Shown here: one piece after another, positions 7,799-16,300 of the stretch
Layout of the letters: each line of letters begins with the position of its first letter
Position numbering within the stretch: position 1 is the first letter of the stretch
Assembly (NCBI RefSeq): GCF_000374445.1
Contig: NZ_KB894429.1
Span: 1-64,000 of the forward strand
DNA: 64,000 bases
Direction: 5' to 3'
Source of the DNA: Actinokineospora enzanensis DSM 44649
GTDB lineage: Bacteria; Actinomycetota; Actinomycetes; Mycobacteriales; Pseudonocardiaceae
Notes under the pieces: generated by a model
Told to the model about the DNA's origin: nothing
Databases searched by the model: none
The model's input: only the letters and a program-made list of their open reading frames with translations
Made by a program: the position numbers and the translations under genes

Positions 7799-9361
7799 TC
7801 ACGTGACCGGCGCGGCAGGCGTCAACCTCGGCACCTCGAACGGCCGCACCGTGTCCACCTCGTAGTCGGCCGGGTCGAGCGTGCCGTCCCAGCCGCCCGC
7901 CGCCCGCGCCCGCTCGGCGAGGTCGACCAGGATCGGCGAGGCACCCGCGATCAGCGCGCGGACCTGCAGGAACAGGTCACCCGCCTGGGCGCCTTCGCGT
8001 GCTGCCCTGGTCAGCCGGTTGAGCTGGGCGTCGACCAGGTCGGCGGCTCGCGAGGGGCTGTAGTGCTCGGCCTCGTAGCAGTCGATGAACCGGTCGAGCA
8101 TGGCGCGCACGCGCAGCCGGGCGTCCTCGCCGACCGGAAGCTCACCCTCGGCGGGCACGGCGTCGAGCGCGTCGGCCAGCTCGTTCCACGGGTGCACGAG
8201 CCGGGTGTCGGTGACCCGCTCGACCGCCTCCCGGCCGAACGTGGTGCGCTGGTGCTCCGGCCCGGTGAGCGCGAGGTGGAACCGGACGGCGTCGCGGCTC
8301 AGCCGTTCCAGCAGCTCTCCGATGTAGACGACGCGGCCGCGCGTGGTGGAGAACTTGTCGTTGTCCAGCTCGTAGAACTCGTTGGAGATGATCTTGTCCG
8401 GCAGTGCGTAGCGGCCGTCGTGCGCCATCAGCAGCGCCAGGTGGGTCAGGCACCAGAAGTAGACGATGTCCGAGCCGATGAAGTAGATGATCTCCGGGTC
8501 CTGCTCGGCCAGCCAGAGGTCCACCTCGGCCACGTCGCCGCCCAGCTCCCGCGCGGCGAACCGGGTGCAGTACATCGCGGCCGGGATGCCCTCGACCCAG
8601 GCGTTGAGCACCTGGCCCTCGGTGCCGGGCAGCGGGGAGGGGAGCCCGTAGGAGAGCGGGTAGGTGACCGGGAAGTCCGGCAGCGGCCGGGCCAGGGCCT
8701 CGCGCAGGAACTGGAGGGTGCGCGGCCGCAGCTCGGCCGTGCGGGCCTCGTAGAAGGCGGTCAGCTCGGTCCGGTAGCGCTCCATCGGCAGCACGAGCAC
8801 CTCGAACTGCTTGGTCACCACCGGGACGTCGGGGGCCACTGTGGACCACGGGTCGAGCAGCTGGTCGAAGTTGTTGGGGTGCCCGCACATCTCGCACACC
8901 CCGCCCCGGCTCTCGCTCACGCACACCGGGCAGTAGCCCGCCACGAACCCCTCGACCAGCACCTCGCCGGTGTCCGAGCGGCACGGGAACGACACCGTGC
9001 GCAGCTCCAGTTTGTCCTTGTCGTGCAGCTCGGTCACGAACCGGTAGGCGTTCTCGCGGTAGTCGTCGTCGTAGGGGGCGTAGCCGTCGATGGAGATGCC
9101 CGCCAGCTCCAGGGTCCGGCCGATCGCGTCGTGCGAGCGCGCGGCCAGCTCCTCCGGCGTGGTGCCCTGCCGGGCGGCGCTGGGGACGAGGTAGGTCTGG
9201 CTGTCGTCGGTGCCGGTGGAGAACACGACCGTGCGGCCGCGGGCGCGCAGGTAGCGGGCGTGCACGTCGGCGCCGAGGAACGGGCCCGCGAGGTGGCCGA
9301 TGTGCAGGTCGCCGTTGGGCGTGGGGGAGGTGTCGATGACCACCGCGGGCCGCCGGGTCAT
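7799..9361 (-). CDS. Methionyl-tRNA-synthetase-like amino acid activating enzyme (hydrazine synthetase subunit)
   Basis: 520-residue class I aminoacyl-tRNA-synthetase-like enzyme. The HIGH motif is intact in NGDLHIGHLAG (residues 20-23), the KMSKS loop is degenerate (NDKFSTTRG, about residue 335), and a four-Cys zinc knuckle CPVC...CEMC lies near residues 140-158. In Spb40 and Tri28 a MetRS-like domain fused to a cupin activates glycine (or another amino acid) and joins it to N6-hydroxylysine, rearranging to an N-N bond. Here the cupin is encoded separately, immediately upstream, and its stop overlaps this ATG (ATGA). Genuine MetRS is unlikely because of the operon context and altered KMSKS. 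The activated amino acid is unknown. Confidence 0.88.
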   Translation of the reverse strand: MTRRPAVVIDTSPTPNGDLHIGHLAGPFLGADVHARYLRARGRTVVFSTGTDDSQTYLVPSAARQGTTPEELAARSHDAIGRTLELAGISIDGYAPYDDDYRENAYRFVTELHDKDKLELRTVSFPCRSDTGEVLVEGFVAGYCPVCVSESRGGVCEMCGHPNNFDQLLDPWSTVAPDVPVVTKQFEVLVLPMERYRTELTAFYEARTAELRPRTLQFLREALARPLPDFPVTYPLSYGLPSPLPGTEGQVLNAWVEGIPAAMYCTRFAARELGGDVAEVDLWLAEQDPEIIYFIGSDIVYFWCLTHLALLMAHDGRYALPDKIISNEFYELDNDKFSTTRGRVVYIGELLERLSRDAVRFHLALTGPEHQRTTFGREAVERVTDTRLVHPWNELADALDAVPAEGELPVGEDARLRVRAMLDRFIDCYEAEHYSPSRAADLVDAQLNRLTRAAREGAQAGDLFLQVRALIAGASPILVDLAERARAAGGWDGTLDPADYEVDTVRPFEVPRLTPAAPVT

Positions 9362-9720
9362 GACGACGCCTCGTGCCGCTCGGCGAACGCGGCCGCCAGG
9401 TCGGTGTCCCACCACACCGTGTACATCTGGAAGTCCTCGTCGGCGTGGTTGAACACCTGGTGCTCGGTGTGCGGCGGGAAGTGCACGATGTCGCCCTGCC
9501 GGAACGCCACCCGCTCGCCGTTCGACTCCAGCACCGCCTCGCCGGAGACGGCGATGAAGATCTCGTAGTCGTGGTGCGCGTGCTTGGTCGAGGACCCTCC
9601 CGGGTGGACCACGCACCAGGCGCCCTTGAACGGGGCGTTCAGCGCGGGCCACGGCACCAAGGGTTGCGAGAAACCGTTGTCCGGTCCGAGTTTCGAACGG
9701 TCGAGGCTGCGGAGCTCCAC
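9358..9720 (-). CDS. Single-domain cupin (hydrazine synthetase subunit)
   Basis: 120-residue cupin starting at a GTG preceded by GGGGGA. The first cupin motif is STKHAHHDYEIFIAVSGEA, offering metal ligands His47, His49/50 and Glu53, and the second is DIVHFPPHTEHQVF with His84 and His87. In the described hydrazine synthetases a cupin domain of this kind is fused to the MetRS-like domain and binds metal while promoting rearrangement of the O-acyl hydroxylysine ester to the hydrazine. The ATGA overlap with the MetRS-like gene indicates a coupled two-subunit version of the same machine. A stand-alone regulatory cupin is possible but less likely. Confidence 0.85.
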   Translation of the reverse strand: MELRSLDRSKLGPDNGFSQPLVPWPALNAPFKGAWCVVHPGGSSTKHAHHDYEIFIAVSGEAVLESNGERVAFRQGDIVHFPPHTEHQVFNHADEDFQMYTVWWDTDLAAAFAERHEASS

Positions 9721-9770
9721 AGTTCCCCCATCTCTGGTCGTGGTGTCGGACGGTTCACACGCTGGACGGT

Positions 9771-10769
9771 TCACACGGTGGCGGCGAGCAGGCGCAGGGT
9801 GTCGTGCACGCCCTCGTGCACCTCGACGCGCGGGAGCAGCGCCTTGTCCACCTTGGTGACGCAGCTGTAGTTGGTGTCGACGACGTTGGCCAGCGGTGTC
9901 CTGGCGGTCTGGGACAGCAGCTGGTAGGCGTCCATGAGGTCGAGCCGGTGCAGGTCGGCGAGCCAGTGGACCATGTCGACCTGGCTGATCCGCCAGGCGT
10001 CCTCCAGCGGGCGCGCGGACCCGATCACGGCCAGCGCGTCGTCGCTCTCCAGCCGCGGCCAGGCGGGCGCGTGCCCCTTGACCAGGTCGACGATGAGGGT
10101 TACCGCCATGGCGCCCTCCACCGCGGTGCCGCAGGACTCGCCCTCGCCCTGGCGGTAGTGGCCGTCGCCGACGGAGAACAGCGCGCCGGGCACGTTGACG
10201 CCGAGGTAGCAGGTGGTGCCCGCGCGGACCTCCGGCGAGTCCATGTTGCCGCCGAACGCGTCCGCGGCCATCGAGGTGCGCACCTCGCCCTGCGCGGGGG
10301 CCACGCCGACCGTGCCGAGCATCGGGGCCAGCGGCAGGTCGACGGTGAAGTCCGTGGCCAGTGCGGAGAAACCGACCGTGCCACGGGCGCGGTCGACGGA
10401 GTAGATCCAGGTTCGTTCCGGCAGCGGGTCCTGCAGGGTCGCGGTGCGGCCGGTGGAGGTGAGGCCGCCGAAGCCGGGAATGGCGCAGGACGCACCCCAG
10501 TCCCGGGCCGGGGACAGCGCGGCGATGTGCAGCACGAGCGTGTCGCCCGGTTCCGCGCCGCGCACGTGGAACGGTCCGGTCTGCGGGTTGACCGGCAGGT
10601 CGCCGACGACGGCGGTGAACAGGTCGCCGTGACGCCGGATGCGACCGCCGAACGCGTCCTCCGTCCACAGTCGCAGCGCGGTGCCCGGGTCGATCACGGC
10701 GACCGGCTCGGCGCCGCCGAATGTGTACCGGTACTGCTCACGCGTCGGTCGAAACTCGACTACCTCCAT
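9771..10769 (-). CDS. Acetamidase/formamidase family amidohydrolase
   Basis: 332-residue protein of the FmdA/AmdA family, which hydrolyses short-chain amides such as formamide and acetamide. Family features seen are GPFHVRGAEPGDTLVLHI near residue 65, GNMDSPEVRAGTTCYLGVNVPGALFSVGDGHYRQGEGE in the middle with its Asp/His/Glu cluster, and the C-terminal MVHWLADLHRLDLMDAYQLLSQ. It is the first gene of the minus-strand operon, 50 bases ahead of the cupin gene. It might remove a formyl or amide group from an intermediate or from the final product, for example as a protective step; this is inference. A plain nitrogen-scavenging role is the alternative. Confidence 0.85.
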   Translation of the reverse strand: MEVVEFRPTREQYRYTFGGAEPVAVIDPGTALRLWTEDAFGGRIRRHGDLFTAVVGDLPVNPQTGPFHVRGAEPGDTLVLHIAALSPARDWGASCAIPGFGGLTSTGRTATLQDPLPERTWIYSVDRARGTVGFSALATDFTVDLPLAPMLGTVGVAPAQGEVRTSMAADAFGGNMDSPEVRAGTTCYLGVNVPGALFSVGDGHYRQGEGESCGTAVEGAMAVTLIVDLVKGHAPAWPRLESDDALAVIGSARPLEDAWRISQVDMVHWLADLHRLDLMDAYQLLSQTARTPLANVVDTNYSCVTKVDKALLPRVEVHEGVHDTLRLLAATV

Positions 10770-11246
10770 TGGAACCCCTCCGCGAACCCCCGGCCCTCGC
10801 GCACGGCGGACACGTCCATGACCCCCAGCCGCGGCCCCCGGGACAGTGCGGCCGTTGCGGCACTAACGTAAACAGGGGCGGACGACCGACCGCAAGACGT
10901 CCGGTCGGTGATCACCGAAATGGGGTAAGGCTCAGGTGGAAAGTTCACATGTGGGTAAACCGAGGGCAACGTCCACCCACAATGAACCCTTTGCGGGGCA
11001 GTCGATCCACCTCAAGGGCCGGTAATCTACCGCGCCGCACGGAGGTTCGGCAGGCCGCGGCGCCCGCGCGAGGTGCGGATGCCATACGTCTTGCGGGTCA
11101 ACCACTTGGGTCGAGGGCATCGGTGCAATCCCGGGTGTGACCCGACTTTCGGTGGTAGCCGTCGGTGCCGTGCGCCTGATTGTGTGTCGGGTGCGCGCGA
11201 CGGAGGTGGGGTGTCCGATGTCCCGGCCGGGCTGGGACAGGATCGG
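10770..11246. other. Upstream region of the hydrazine operon; no gene seen
   Basis: About 480 bases between the acetamidase start and the stop of the APH-family gene. No open frame looks coding. The first 150 bases hold the candidate promoter and inverted repeat described separately. The remainder, 10920-11246, shows no recognisable RNA or repeat. Confidence 0.5.
10865..10909 (-). promoter_or_regulatory. Candidate promoter with overlapping operator for the hydrazine operon
   Basis: An inverted repeat accgaccg (10885-10892) / cggtcggt (10902-10909) with a 9-base centre is the type of dyad bound by TetR-like repressors. On the minus strand it overlaps a possible -35 (TTGCGG, 10890-10895). That is followed after 19 bases by a -10-like TACGTT (10865-10870), about 95 bases upstream of the acetamidase start. 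The spacer is 1-2 bases longer than ideal. The positional match of dyad and -35 is what makes this credible; no regulator gene lies in the operon itself. Confidence 0.35.
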
Positions 11247-12038
11247 CTATTCGGCGCTTTCCCTGCCATACCAGGAGTTTGCGAAGTTCCGGCCGTACTC
11301 GACATCCGACTCGGTGTGGCGGTGGAAGTCCCGGTCGCGCAGCGTGCGCCACACCGGGGCGGGGCCGCTCTCGGCACGGGTCACCACCCGGCGGGCGAAC
11401 TCGCGTTGCGTACGGTCCACTTCGGCCAGAACGTCGCCCGGCGACCAGTCCACCCCGCGGGCGAACTCGCGCAGCCGGGTCGGCCGGTCGGGCGGCGTGG
11501 CGAACCCGCGCTGCCGTGCGCGTTCGTCGTCCATCACCGGGATGATGAACCAGGCCAGGAACCCGATGTCGTAGGTGGGGTAGCCGGGCTCGGCCATGTC
11601 CCAGTCGATGACACCGCACACCTCGGGACCGGTCGGGGACCACAGCAGGTTCCACGGACCGAGATCGCCGTGCTGGACCCGCATGCCCGCGCCGGGCGCC
11701 CCCGCCGCGCTCTGCCACACCGCGTCGGGCGGGCACACGTAGCCGTCCAACGCCTCGGTCAGCCTGCGGGCCAGCACCCCGCACTCGAACGCGCCACGCG
11801 GCGACTGGATCTCGGGCAGGAACGGCCAGCCCTGGTCCCGGCCCGCGAGCACGGTCAGCTGCTCGTGCCCGGCGGTCAGCCCGACCGGCCGCGGCACGAG
11901 GTCGCAACCGCCTGCCCGCAGCGACCGCAGCAGGTGGTGGACCGACGCCGTCCAGTGCCCGGCGGGCCGGGTCACCACGTCGGCACCGACGGTCACCCCG
12001 CGCTCGACCAGCCCCGCACCGCGAACCCGCTCGTCCAC
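11247..12038 (-). CDS. Aminoglycoside phosphotransferase (APH)-family kinase
   Basis: 263-residue small-molecule kinase of the APH/choline-kinase fold. The catalytic loop is HGDLGPWNLLW (about residues 123-133) and the metal-binding motif is VIDWDMAEPGYPTYDIGFL (about 143-161), both intact. The ATP-binding N-lobe is short, so the real substrate is not predictable. Such genes in secondary-metabolite regions sometimes modify the product for self-protection. It lies on the same strand as the hydrazine operon but 480 bases upstream, so co-transcription is uncertain. Confidence 0.8.
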   Translation of the reverse strand: MDERVRGAGLVERGVTVGADVVTRPAGHWTASVHHLLRSLRAGGCDLVPRPVGLTAGHEQLTVLAGRDQGWPFLPEIQSPRGAFECGVLARRLTEALDGYVCPPDAVWQSAAGAPGAGMRVQHGDLGPWNLLWSPTGPEVCGVIDWDMAEPGYPTYDIGFLAWFIIPVMDDERARQRGFATPPDRPTRLREFARGVDWSPGDVLAEVDRTQREFARRVVTRAESGPAPVWRTLRDRDFHRHTESDVEYGRNFANSWYGRESAE

Positions 12039-12324
12039 ACCGGACTCCCTCGCCTCGCCGTACCACCGGTCCGAAACCCGCTCGAACCTATCGTGGACGG
12101 GAGGAAACGCCTACCGGATTCGGTAGCCGACCCACTGCCCCGGCGTCGCCGGTGTCCGCTGCCTGGTCACGGCGCGGCGGCACCGTACCCGGTCGCGAGC
12201 GCCGGTGTGTGGTCGCGGTGTGGTGGGGCACTCGAAGGTGTTAAGGACGCATCGACAGAGTGGCGGGAACTCGTCGTCACCCTGCATGGTCACGGCTGAG
12301 ATGTGCCGTCCATGAGGGGAAACG

Positions 12325-14208
12325 ATGGATCAGGGCCCGGCCCGGCTCGCGGTGGTCGTCGGAGCGCTCGGTGTGGTGTTCGGGGACATCGGGACCAGCC
12401 CGATCTACACCCTGCAGACGGTGTTCAACCCCGCCGACCCGCATCCCGTCCCGGTCAGCACCGAGAACGTCTACGGGGTGGTGTCGCTGGTCTTCTGGTC
12501 GGTGACGATCGTCGTCACCGTCACCTACGTGCTGCTCGCCATGCGCGCCGACAACGACGGCGAGGGCGGGATCATGGCGCTGATCACGCTGCTGCGCCGG
12601 TGGGGTGCGCGGCGGGGCCGGGCCTCGGCGGTGCTGGCCGCGCTGGGGATCTTCGGGGCGGCGTTGTTCTTCGGCGACAGCATGATCACGCCCGCCATCT
12701 CGGTGCTGTCGGCGGTGGAGGGGCTCAAGGTCGTCTCGACCGGGCTGGACGGGGTCGTGGTGCCTGCCACGGCGGTGATCATCGTGGGGCTGTTCCTGGT
12801 GCAGCGGCGGGGGACGGCGGCGGTCGGGCGGCTGTTCGGGCCGGTGATGATCGTCTGGTTCGGGGTGGTCGGCGCGTGCGGGGTGGTCGGGATCGTCGAT
12901 CACCCGGGCATCCTGCGGGCGTTGTCGCCGACGTACGCGCTGGGGTTTCTCGTGGGTCACTTCGATATCGCGTTCTTCGCCATGGCCGCCGTGGTGCTCG
13001 CGGTGACCGGTGCCGAGGCGCTGTATGCCGATATGGGGCATTTCGGTCGCCGGGCCATCACCCGGGGCTGGCTGGTGTTGGTGTTCCCGGCCTGTACGTT
13101 GAGCTACTTCGGGCAGGGGGCGTTGATCCTGGCCGACCCGGAGAACATCGGCAGCCCGTTCTTCCTGCTGGTGCCGGGGTGGGGGCGGTTGCCGATGGTG
13201 GTGTTGGCGACGGCGGCCACGGTGATCGCGGCGCAGGCGGTGATCACCGGTGCGTTCTCGGTGACGTCGCAGGCTGCTCAGTTGGGGTATCTGCCCCGGT
13301 TGCGGATCGCGCATACGTCCGAGTCGACCATGGGGCAGATCTACGTGCCGTGGGTCAACTGGTTGTTGATGCTGTCGGTGTTGGCCTTGGTGTTCGTGTT
13401 CCGTGCGTCTGCCGCGTTGGCGTTCGCGTTCGGCATGGCTGTCACTGCGACGATTTCCATCACTACGTTGTTGTTTCTGTTCTATGCGCGGTGGCGGTGG
13501 CGGACTTCGCTCTGGGTGCTTGTTCCGGGTGGTTCCGTTCTGTTGGCGGTCGATCTGTTGTTCGTCGGTGCCAATATGACGAAGTTCCTGCATGGGGCTT
13601 GGTTGCCGTTGTTGATCGGGTTGGCTGCGTTCACCGTCATGACGACCTGGCAGCGGGGGCGGTGCATTGTCACTGCGGAGCGTGAGCGGCGAGAGGGGTC
13701 GCTGCGGGAGTTTGTCGAGCAGATGCGGGGGATGGGGTTGGTCCGGGTTCCCGGTACGGCGGTGTTTCTCAATCGAGGGAAGGAGACCGCGCCGCTGGCC
13801 ATGCGGGCCAATGTCGAGCACAACCGTACCCGGCATGCGTGTGTGGTGATCATGTCGTTGAGTACGGAGACGGTTCCTCGGGTGCCCGCGGAGGGACGGC
13901 TCGTGGTCGACGATCTGGGGTATGGCGATGACGGGATCGTTCATGTCACGGCGCGGTTCGGGTATATGGAGGCGCCGGATGTGGTGGGGGCGTTGGCCGG
14001 GCTGAGGCTTGCCGAAGGGGAGATGGATCTGGGGCGGGCTTCGTATTTCCTGTCGAAGATCGAGCTGCATCGGGGGGCGACGCCCAGTATGGCGTTGTGG
14101 CGGAAGCGGCTGTTTATCGCTACCTCGTATATCACGGCGGATGCTGCCGAGCATTTTGGGTTGCCACGGGATCGGACTGTCATCATGGGTGCGCATATTG
14201 ATGTGTAG
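12325..14208 (+). CDS. kup: KUP-family potassium uptake permease
   Basis: 627-residue K+:H+ symporter of the KUP/HAK family in the cytoplasmic membrane. The family signature VFGDIGTSPIYTL is at residues 18-30, followed by about twelve membrane spans and a roughly 180-residue hydrophilic C-terminal domain with the FGYMEAPDV motif. Length matches the family (about 625). An AGGGGAAACG ribosome site precedes the ATG. Actinobacterial kup genes are often controlled by c-di-AMP riboswitches, but I see no clear match in the 285 bases upstream. Identification is firm. Confidence 0.95.
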   Translation: MDQGPARLAVVVGALGVVFGDIGTSPIYTLQTVFNPADPHPVPVSTENVYGVVSLVFWSVTIVVTVTYVLLAMRADNDGEGGIMALITLLRRWGARRGRASAVLAALGIFGAALFFGDSMITPAISVLSAVEGLKVVSTGLDGVVVPATAVIIVGLFLVQRRGTAAVGRLFGPVMIVWFGVVGACGVVGIVDHPGILRALSPTYALGFLVGHFDIAFFAMAAVVLAVTGAEALYADMGHFGRRAITRGWLVLVFPACTLSYFGQGALILADPENIGSPFFLLVPGWGRLPMVVLATAATVIAAQAVITGAFSVTSQAAQLGYLPRLRIAHTSESTMGQIYVPWVNWLLMLSVLALVFVFRASAALAFAFGMAVTATISITTLLFLFYARWRWRTSLWVLVPGGSVLLAVDLLFVGANMTKFLHGAWLPLLIGLAAFTVMTTWQRGRCIVTAERERREGSLREFVEQMRGMGLVRVPGTAVFLNRGKETAPLAMRANVEHNRTRHACVVIMSLSTETVPRVPAEGRLVVDDLGYGDDGIVHVTARFGYMEAPDVVGALAGLRLAEGEMDLGRASYFLSKIELHRGATPSMALWRKRLFIATSYITADAAEHFGLPRDRTVIMGAHIDV

Positions 14209-14220
14209 TGCGGGTGTCCG

Positions 14221-14946
14221 TCAGGGGTGCAGGAGCCAGGCGGTGAGCAGACCGCCGCAGTTGAGGGTCAGGTGGATGAGGATGGGGGTCAGTACGCCTT
14301 GACCTATGTGTCGGCACCAGTGGAGGAGTAGGCCGACTGCTGCCGCGGCTGTCATGGCCACGGCGGAGACGATCCATAGTGGAGTATCGGGGAACGTGGC
14401 CGCGACTGCGGCGTTGCGGGTGAGGGCCAGCGAGGGTAGGGCGTGCCAGAGGCCGAAAAGGGCGGCCGAGGTCAGTGCGGGCAGCCGGCGCCATCGGTCG
14501 GCTGGGCCGAGTAGGGCCGGGAGTACGCCGCGGAACGCGACTTCCTTGATGAGGACCGTGCCCAGGGGGATGCGCAGCAGGATGATCCACAGCAGGGTGC
14601 CGACACCGTAGGTGCCGACGCGGCCGTCGGTGAACACCGGGCGCAGGGGCGGGACGATGAGGGCGGTCGCCAGCAGGAGTGCCACGATGCCGGAGCCGAA
14701 CAAGCCGAACAAAGCCGCACGGCGGAGGGTGCGTTGGCCCAGACCGACCTGGGTCGCGCCGAGCCCGCACCAGCGGGCCAGGCCGAGCAGGAGCGCCGTG
14801 GCTCCGACTCCGCACAGCGGGTAGGCCCAGCCTGCGACCACTCGGTTGGCGAGCACGGTGGTCGCCGTGAGCGCGGCAACCGCCGCCACCACAGCGATGA
14901 TGCGACGACCAGCACTTACGTCGACATCGGGCGTGGCGGTGTCCAT
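14221..14946 (-). CDS. CPBP/Abi-family intramembrane metalloprotease
   Basis: 241-residue membrane protein with six to eight hydrophobic helices. Family motifs seen are KEVAFRGVLPALL near residue 135, FGLWHAL near 163 and HLTLN near 225. Motif 1 is normally EExxxR, but here the first Glu is Lys (KEVAFR), while the second Glu, the Arg, the FxxxH His and the final HxxxN are kept. Homologues process prenylated or membrane peptides or act in bacteriocin immunity; substrate unknown. The gene converges on kup with 12 bases between stops. Loss of one catalytic Glu may lower or change protease activity. Confidence 0.8.
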   Translation of the reverse strand: MDTATPDVDVSAGRRIIAVVAAVAALTATTVLANRVVAGWAYPLCGVGATALLLGLARWCGLGATQVGLGQRTLRRAALFGLFGSGIVALLLATALIVPPLRPVFTDGRVGTYGVGTLLWIILLRIPLGTVLIKEVAFRGVLPALLGPADRWRRLPALTSAALFGLWHALPSLALTRNAAVAATFPDTPLWIVSAVAMTAAAAVGLLLHWCRHIGQGVLTPILIHLTLNCGGLLTAWLLHP

Positions 14947-15000
14947 CTCACCGTCAGTATGCCCGCGACCTCATGGTCCACGCAGGACGGCGGCGTGGGC

Positions 15001-15168
15001 TCAGTACCTGCCTGTCCCCTCGATTCCGTTGGTTCGGGCGGCAGGTCCGCTCACCCCGCCCGCGACCGCCGGTCCCGGGGTCGTCACGAACACCGCCACC
15101 AGGGACAGTGCCGCCGCGAACGCGATTCCGGCTCGCCGCGTTCGACGGGTCGGCTGTGCCTTGGTCAT
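15001..15168 (-). CDS. Small secreted or membrane-anchored peptide of unknown function
   Basis: 55-residue product with an Arg/Lys-rich start, a hydrophobic segment (AGIAFAAALSLVAVFV) and a possible signal-peptidase site near PGPAVAG, leaving only about 20 residues of mature peptide. The ATG at 15168 is preceded by a strong GGAGGGAGAG ribosome site, which is the main reason to believe the gene. It is divergent from the ABC transporter operon. I recognise no family. Confidence 0.5.
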   Translation of the reverse strand: MTKAQPTRRTRRAGIAFAAALSLVAVFVTTPGPAVAGGVSGPAARTNGIEGTGRY

Positions 15169-15284
15169 GTGTCTCTCCCTCCCTGCCTGGGCACCCGCCA
15201 TTCTCCGCCAGGCGGCCCGGCGGGGAAAGCAAGCGAATGGACCAGCCTCGGGGTTCGGTTGGGGGATCGGTGCTGGTCAGGTCG

Positions 15285-15348
15285 CTGACAGGGCACCGGA
15301 CACCATGTCAGGGCTGGGGCGGGGCGGTGTCAGCGCGGGCCGTGACAG
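15285..15348 (+). promoter_or_regulatory. Candidate SARP-type box upstream of ABC exporter
   Basis: The motif TGTCAG recurs here: ctgaca at 15285-15290, tgtcag at 15306-15311 and tgtcag at 15328-15333, with a diverged tgacag close to the start codon. The two direct copies are 22 bases apart, two helical turns. The same GTGTCAGC word in 11-base register occurs upstream of the P450 on the other side of the SARP gene, suggesting a shared regulator. Confidence 0.35.
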
Positions 15349-15355
15349 TAAGGCC

Positions 15356-16300
15356 ATGACGAGTTCAGCGATTGTCGCCTCAGGGCTGCGGAAGGCCTAC
15401 GGGGACAGGATCGTGCTCGACGGCATCGACTTGGATGTTCCGGCGGCCACGGTCTTCTCCCTGCTCGGGCCGAACGGGGCGGGCAAGACCACCACCGTGA
15501 ACATCCTGACCACCCTGCTGCGGCCGGACGGCGGCACGGCCCGGGTGGCCGGGCACGACATCGGCGGGGAGACCAGGGCGGTACGGGCCGCGATCGGGGT
15601 CACCGGGCAGTTCGCCTCGGTGGACGACCTGTTGACCGGGGCGGAGAACCTGCGGTTGATGGCGGACCTGCAGCACCTCGGCGGCCGCGCGGGCAAGCGG
15701 GTCGTGGACGAGCTGCTGGCCCGGTTCGACCTGGGGGAGGCGGCCGGGAAGCGGGCGTCGACCTACTCCGGGGGGATGCGGCGGAAGCTGGATCTCGCGA
15801 TGACCCTGGTGGGCAGGCCGCGGATCATCTTCCTGGACGAGCCGACCACCGGGTTGGACCCGCGCAGCAGGCGGACCATGTGGGACATCGTCCGAGAGCT
15901 GGTCGCGGACGGGATGACGATCTTTCTCACCACCCAGTACCTGGAGGAGGCAGACCAGCTCGCCGATCGGATCGCGGTGCTCGACCAGGGCAGGCTGGTC
16001 GCCGAGGGCACGGCGGCCGAGCTGAAGCGGCAGGTGCCCGGCAGCCACGTCCGGCTGCGGTTCGCCGACGCGGGGCGACTGGACTCGGCCGCGCGGGTGC
16101 TCGCCGGGTCGACCCCGGATCGTGACGGGCTGGTGCTGCGGGTGCCCGGCGACGGCGATGTGCGGTCGTTGCGGTTCCTGCTGGACCGGCTCGACGAGTA
16201 CTCGATCGACGTCGAGGAGTTCTCCGTGCACACGCCGGATCTCGACGACGTCTTCCTCGCCCTCACCGGACATTCGAGCACGGAGGTCACTTCCGCATGA
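15356..16300 (+). CDS. ABC transporter ATP-binding protein, DrrA (daunorubicin resistance) type
   Basis: 314-residue ATPase of the DrrA subfamily, which powers drug or lipid export. Seen are Walker A GPNGAGKTTT (about residues 40-49), the ABC signature YSGGMRRKLDLAM (about 140-152), Walker B RIIFLDEPTTGLDPRSR, and the C-terminal DrrA-type domain ending FSVHTPDLDDVFLALTG. The ATG at 15356 is chosen since the conserved first strand begins directly after it. Its stop overlaps the permease start (ATGA). Together with the permease it should form an exporter for an unknown metabolite, probably controlled by the adjacent SARP. Confidence 0.92.
   Translation: MTSSAIVASGLRKAYGDRIVLDGIDLDVPAATVFSLLGPNGAGKTTTVNILTTLLRPDGGTARVAGHDIGGETRAVRAAIGVTGQFASVDDLLTGAENLRLMADLQHLGGRAGKRVVDELLARFDLGEAAGKRASTYSGGMRRKLDLAMTLVGRPRIIFLDEPTTGLDPRSRRTMWDIVRELVADGMTIFLTTQYLEEADQLADRIAVLDQGRLVAEGTAAELKRQVPGSHVRLRFADAGRLDSAARVLAGSTPDRDGLVLRVPGDGDVRSLRFLLDRLDEYSIDVEEFSVHTPDLDDVFLALTGHSSTEVTSA

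Noticed and set aside
12039-12324. Possible c-di-AMP (ydaO) riboswitch ahead of kup
   Set aside because: I looked for the conserved ydaO core elements and could not find them; only G/T-rich unstructured sequence is visible.
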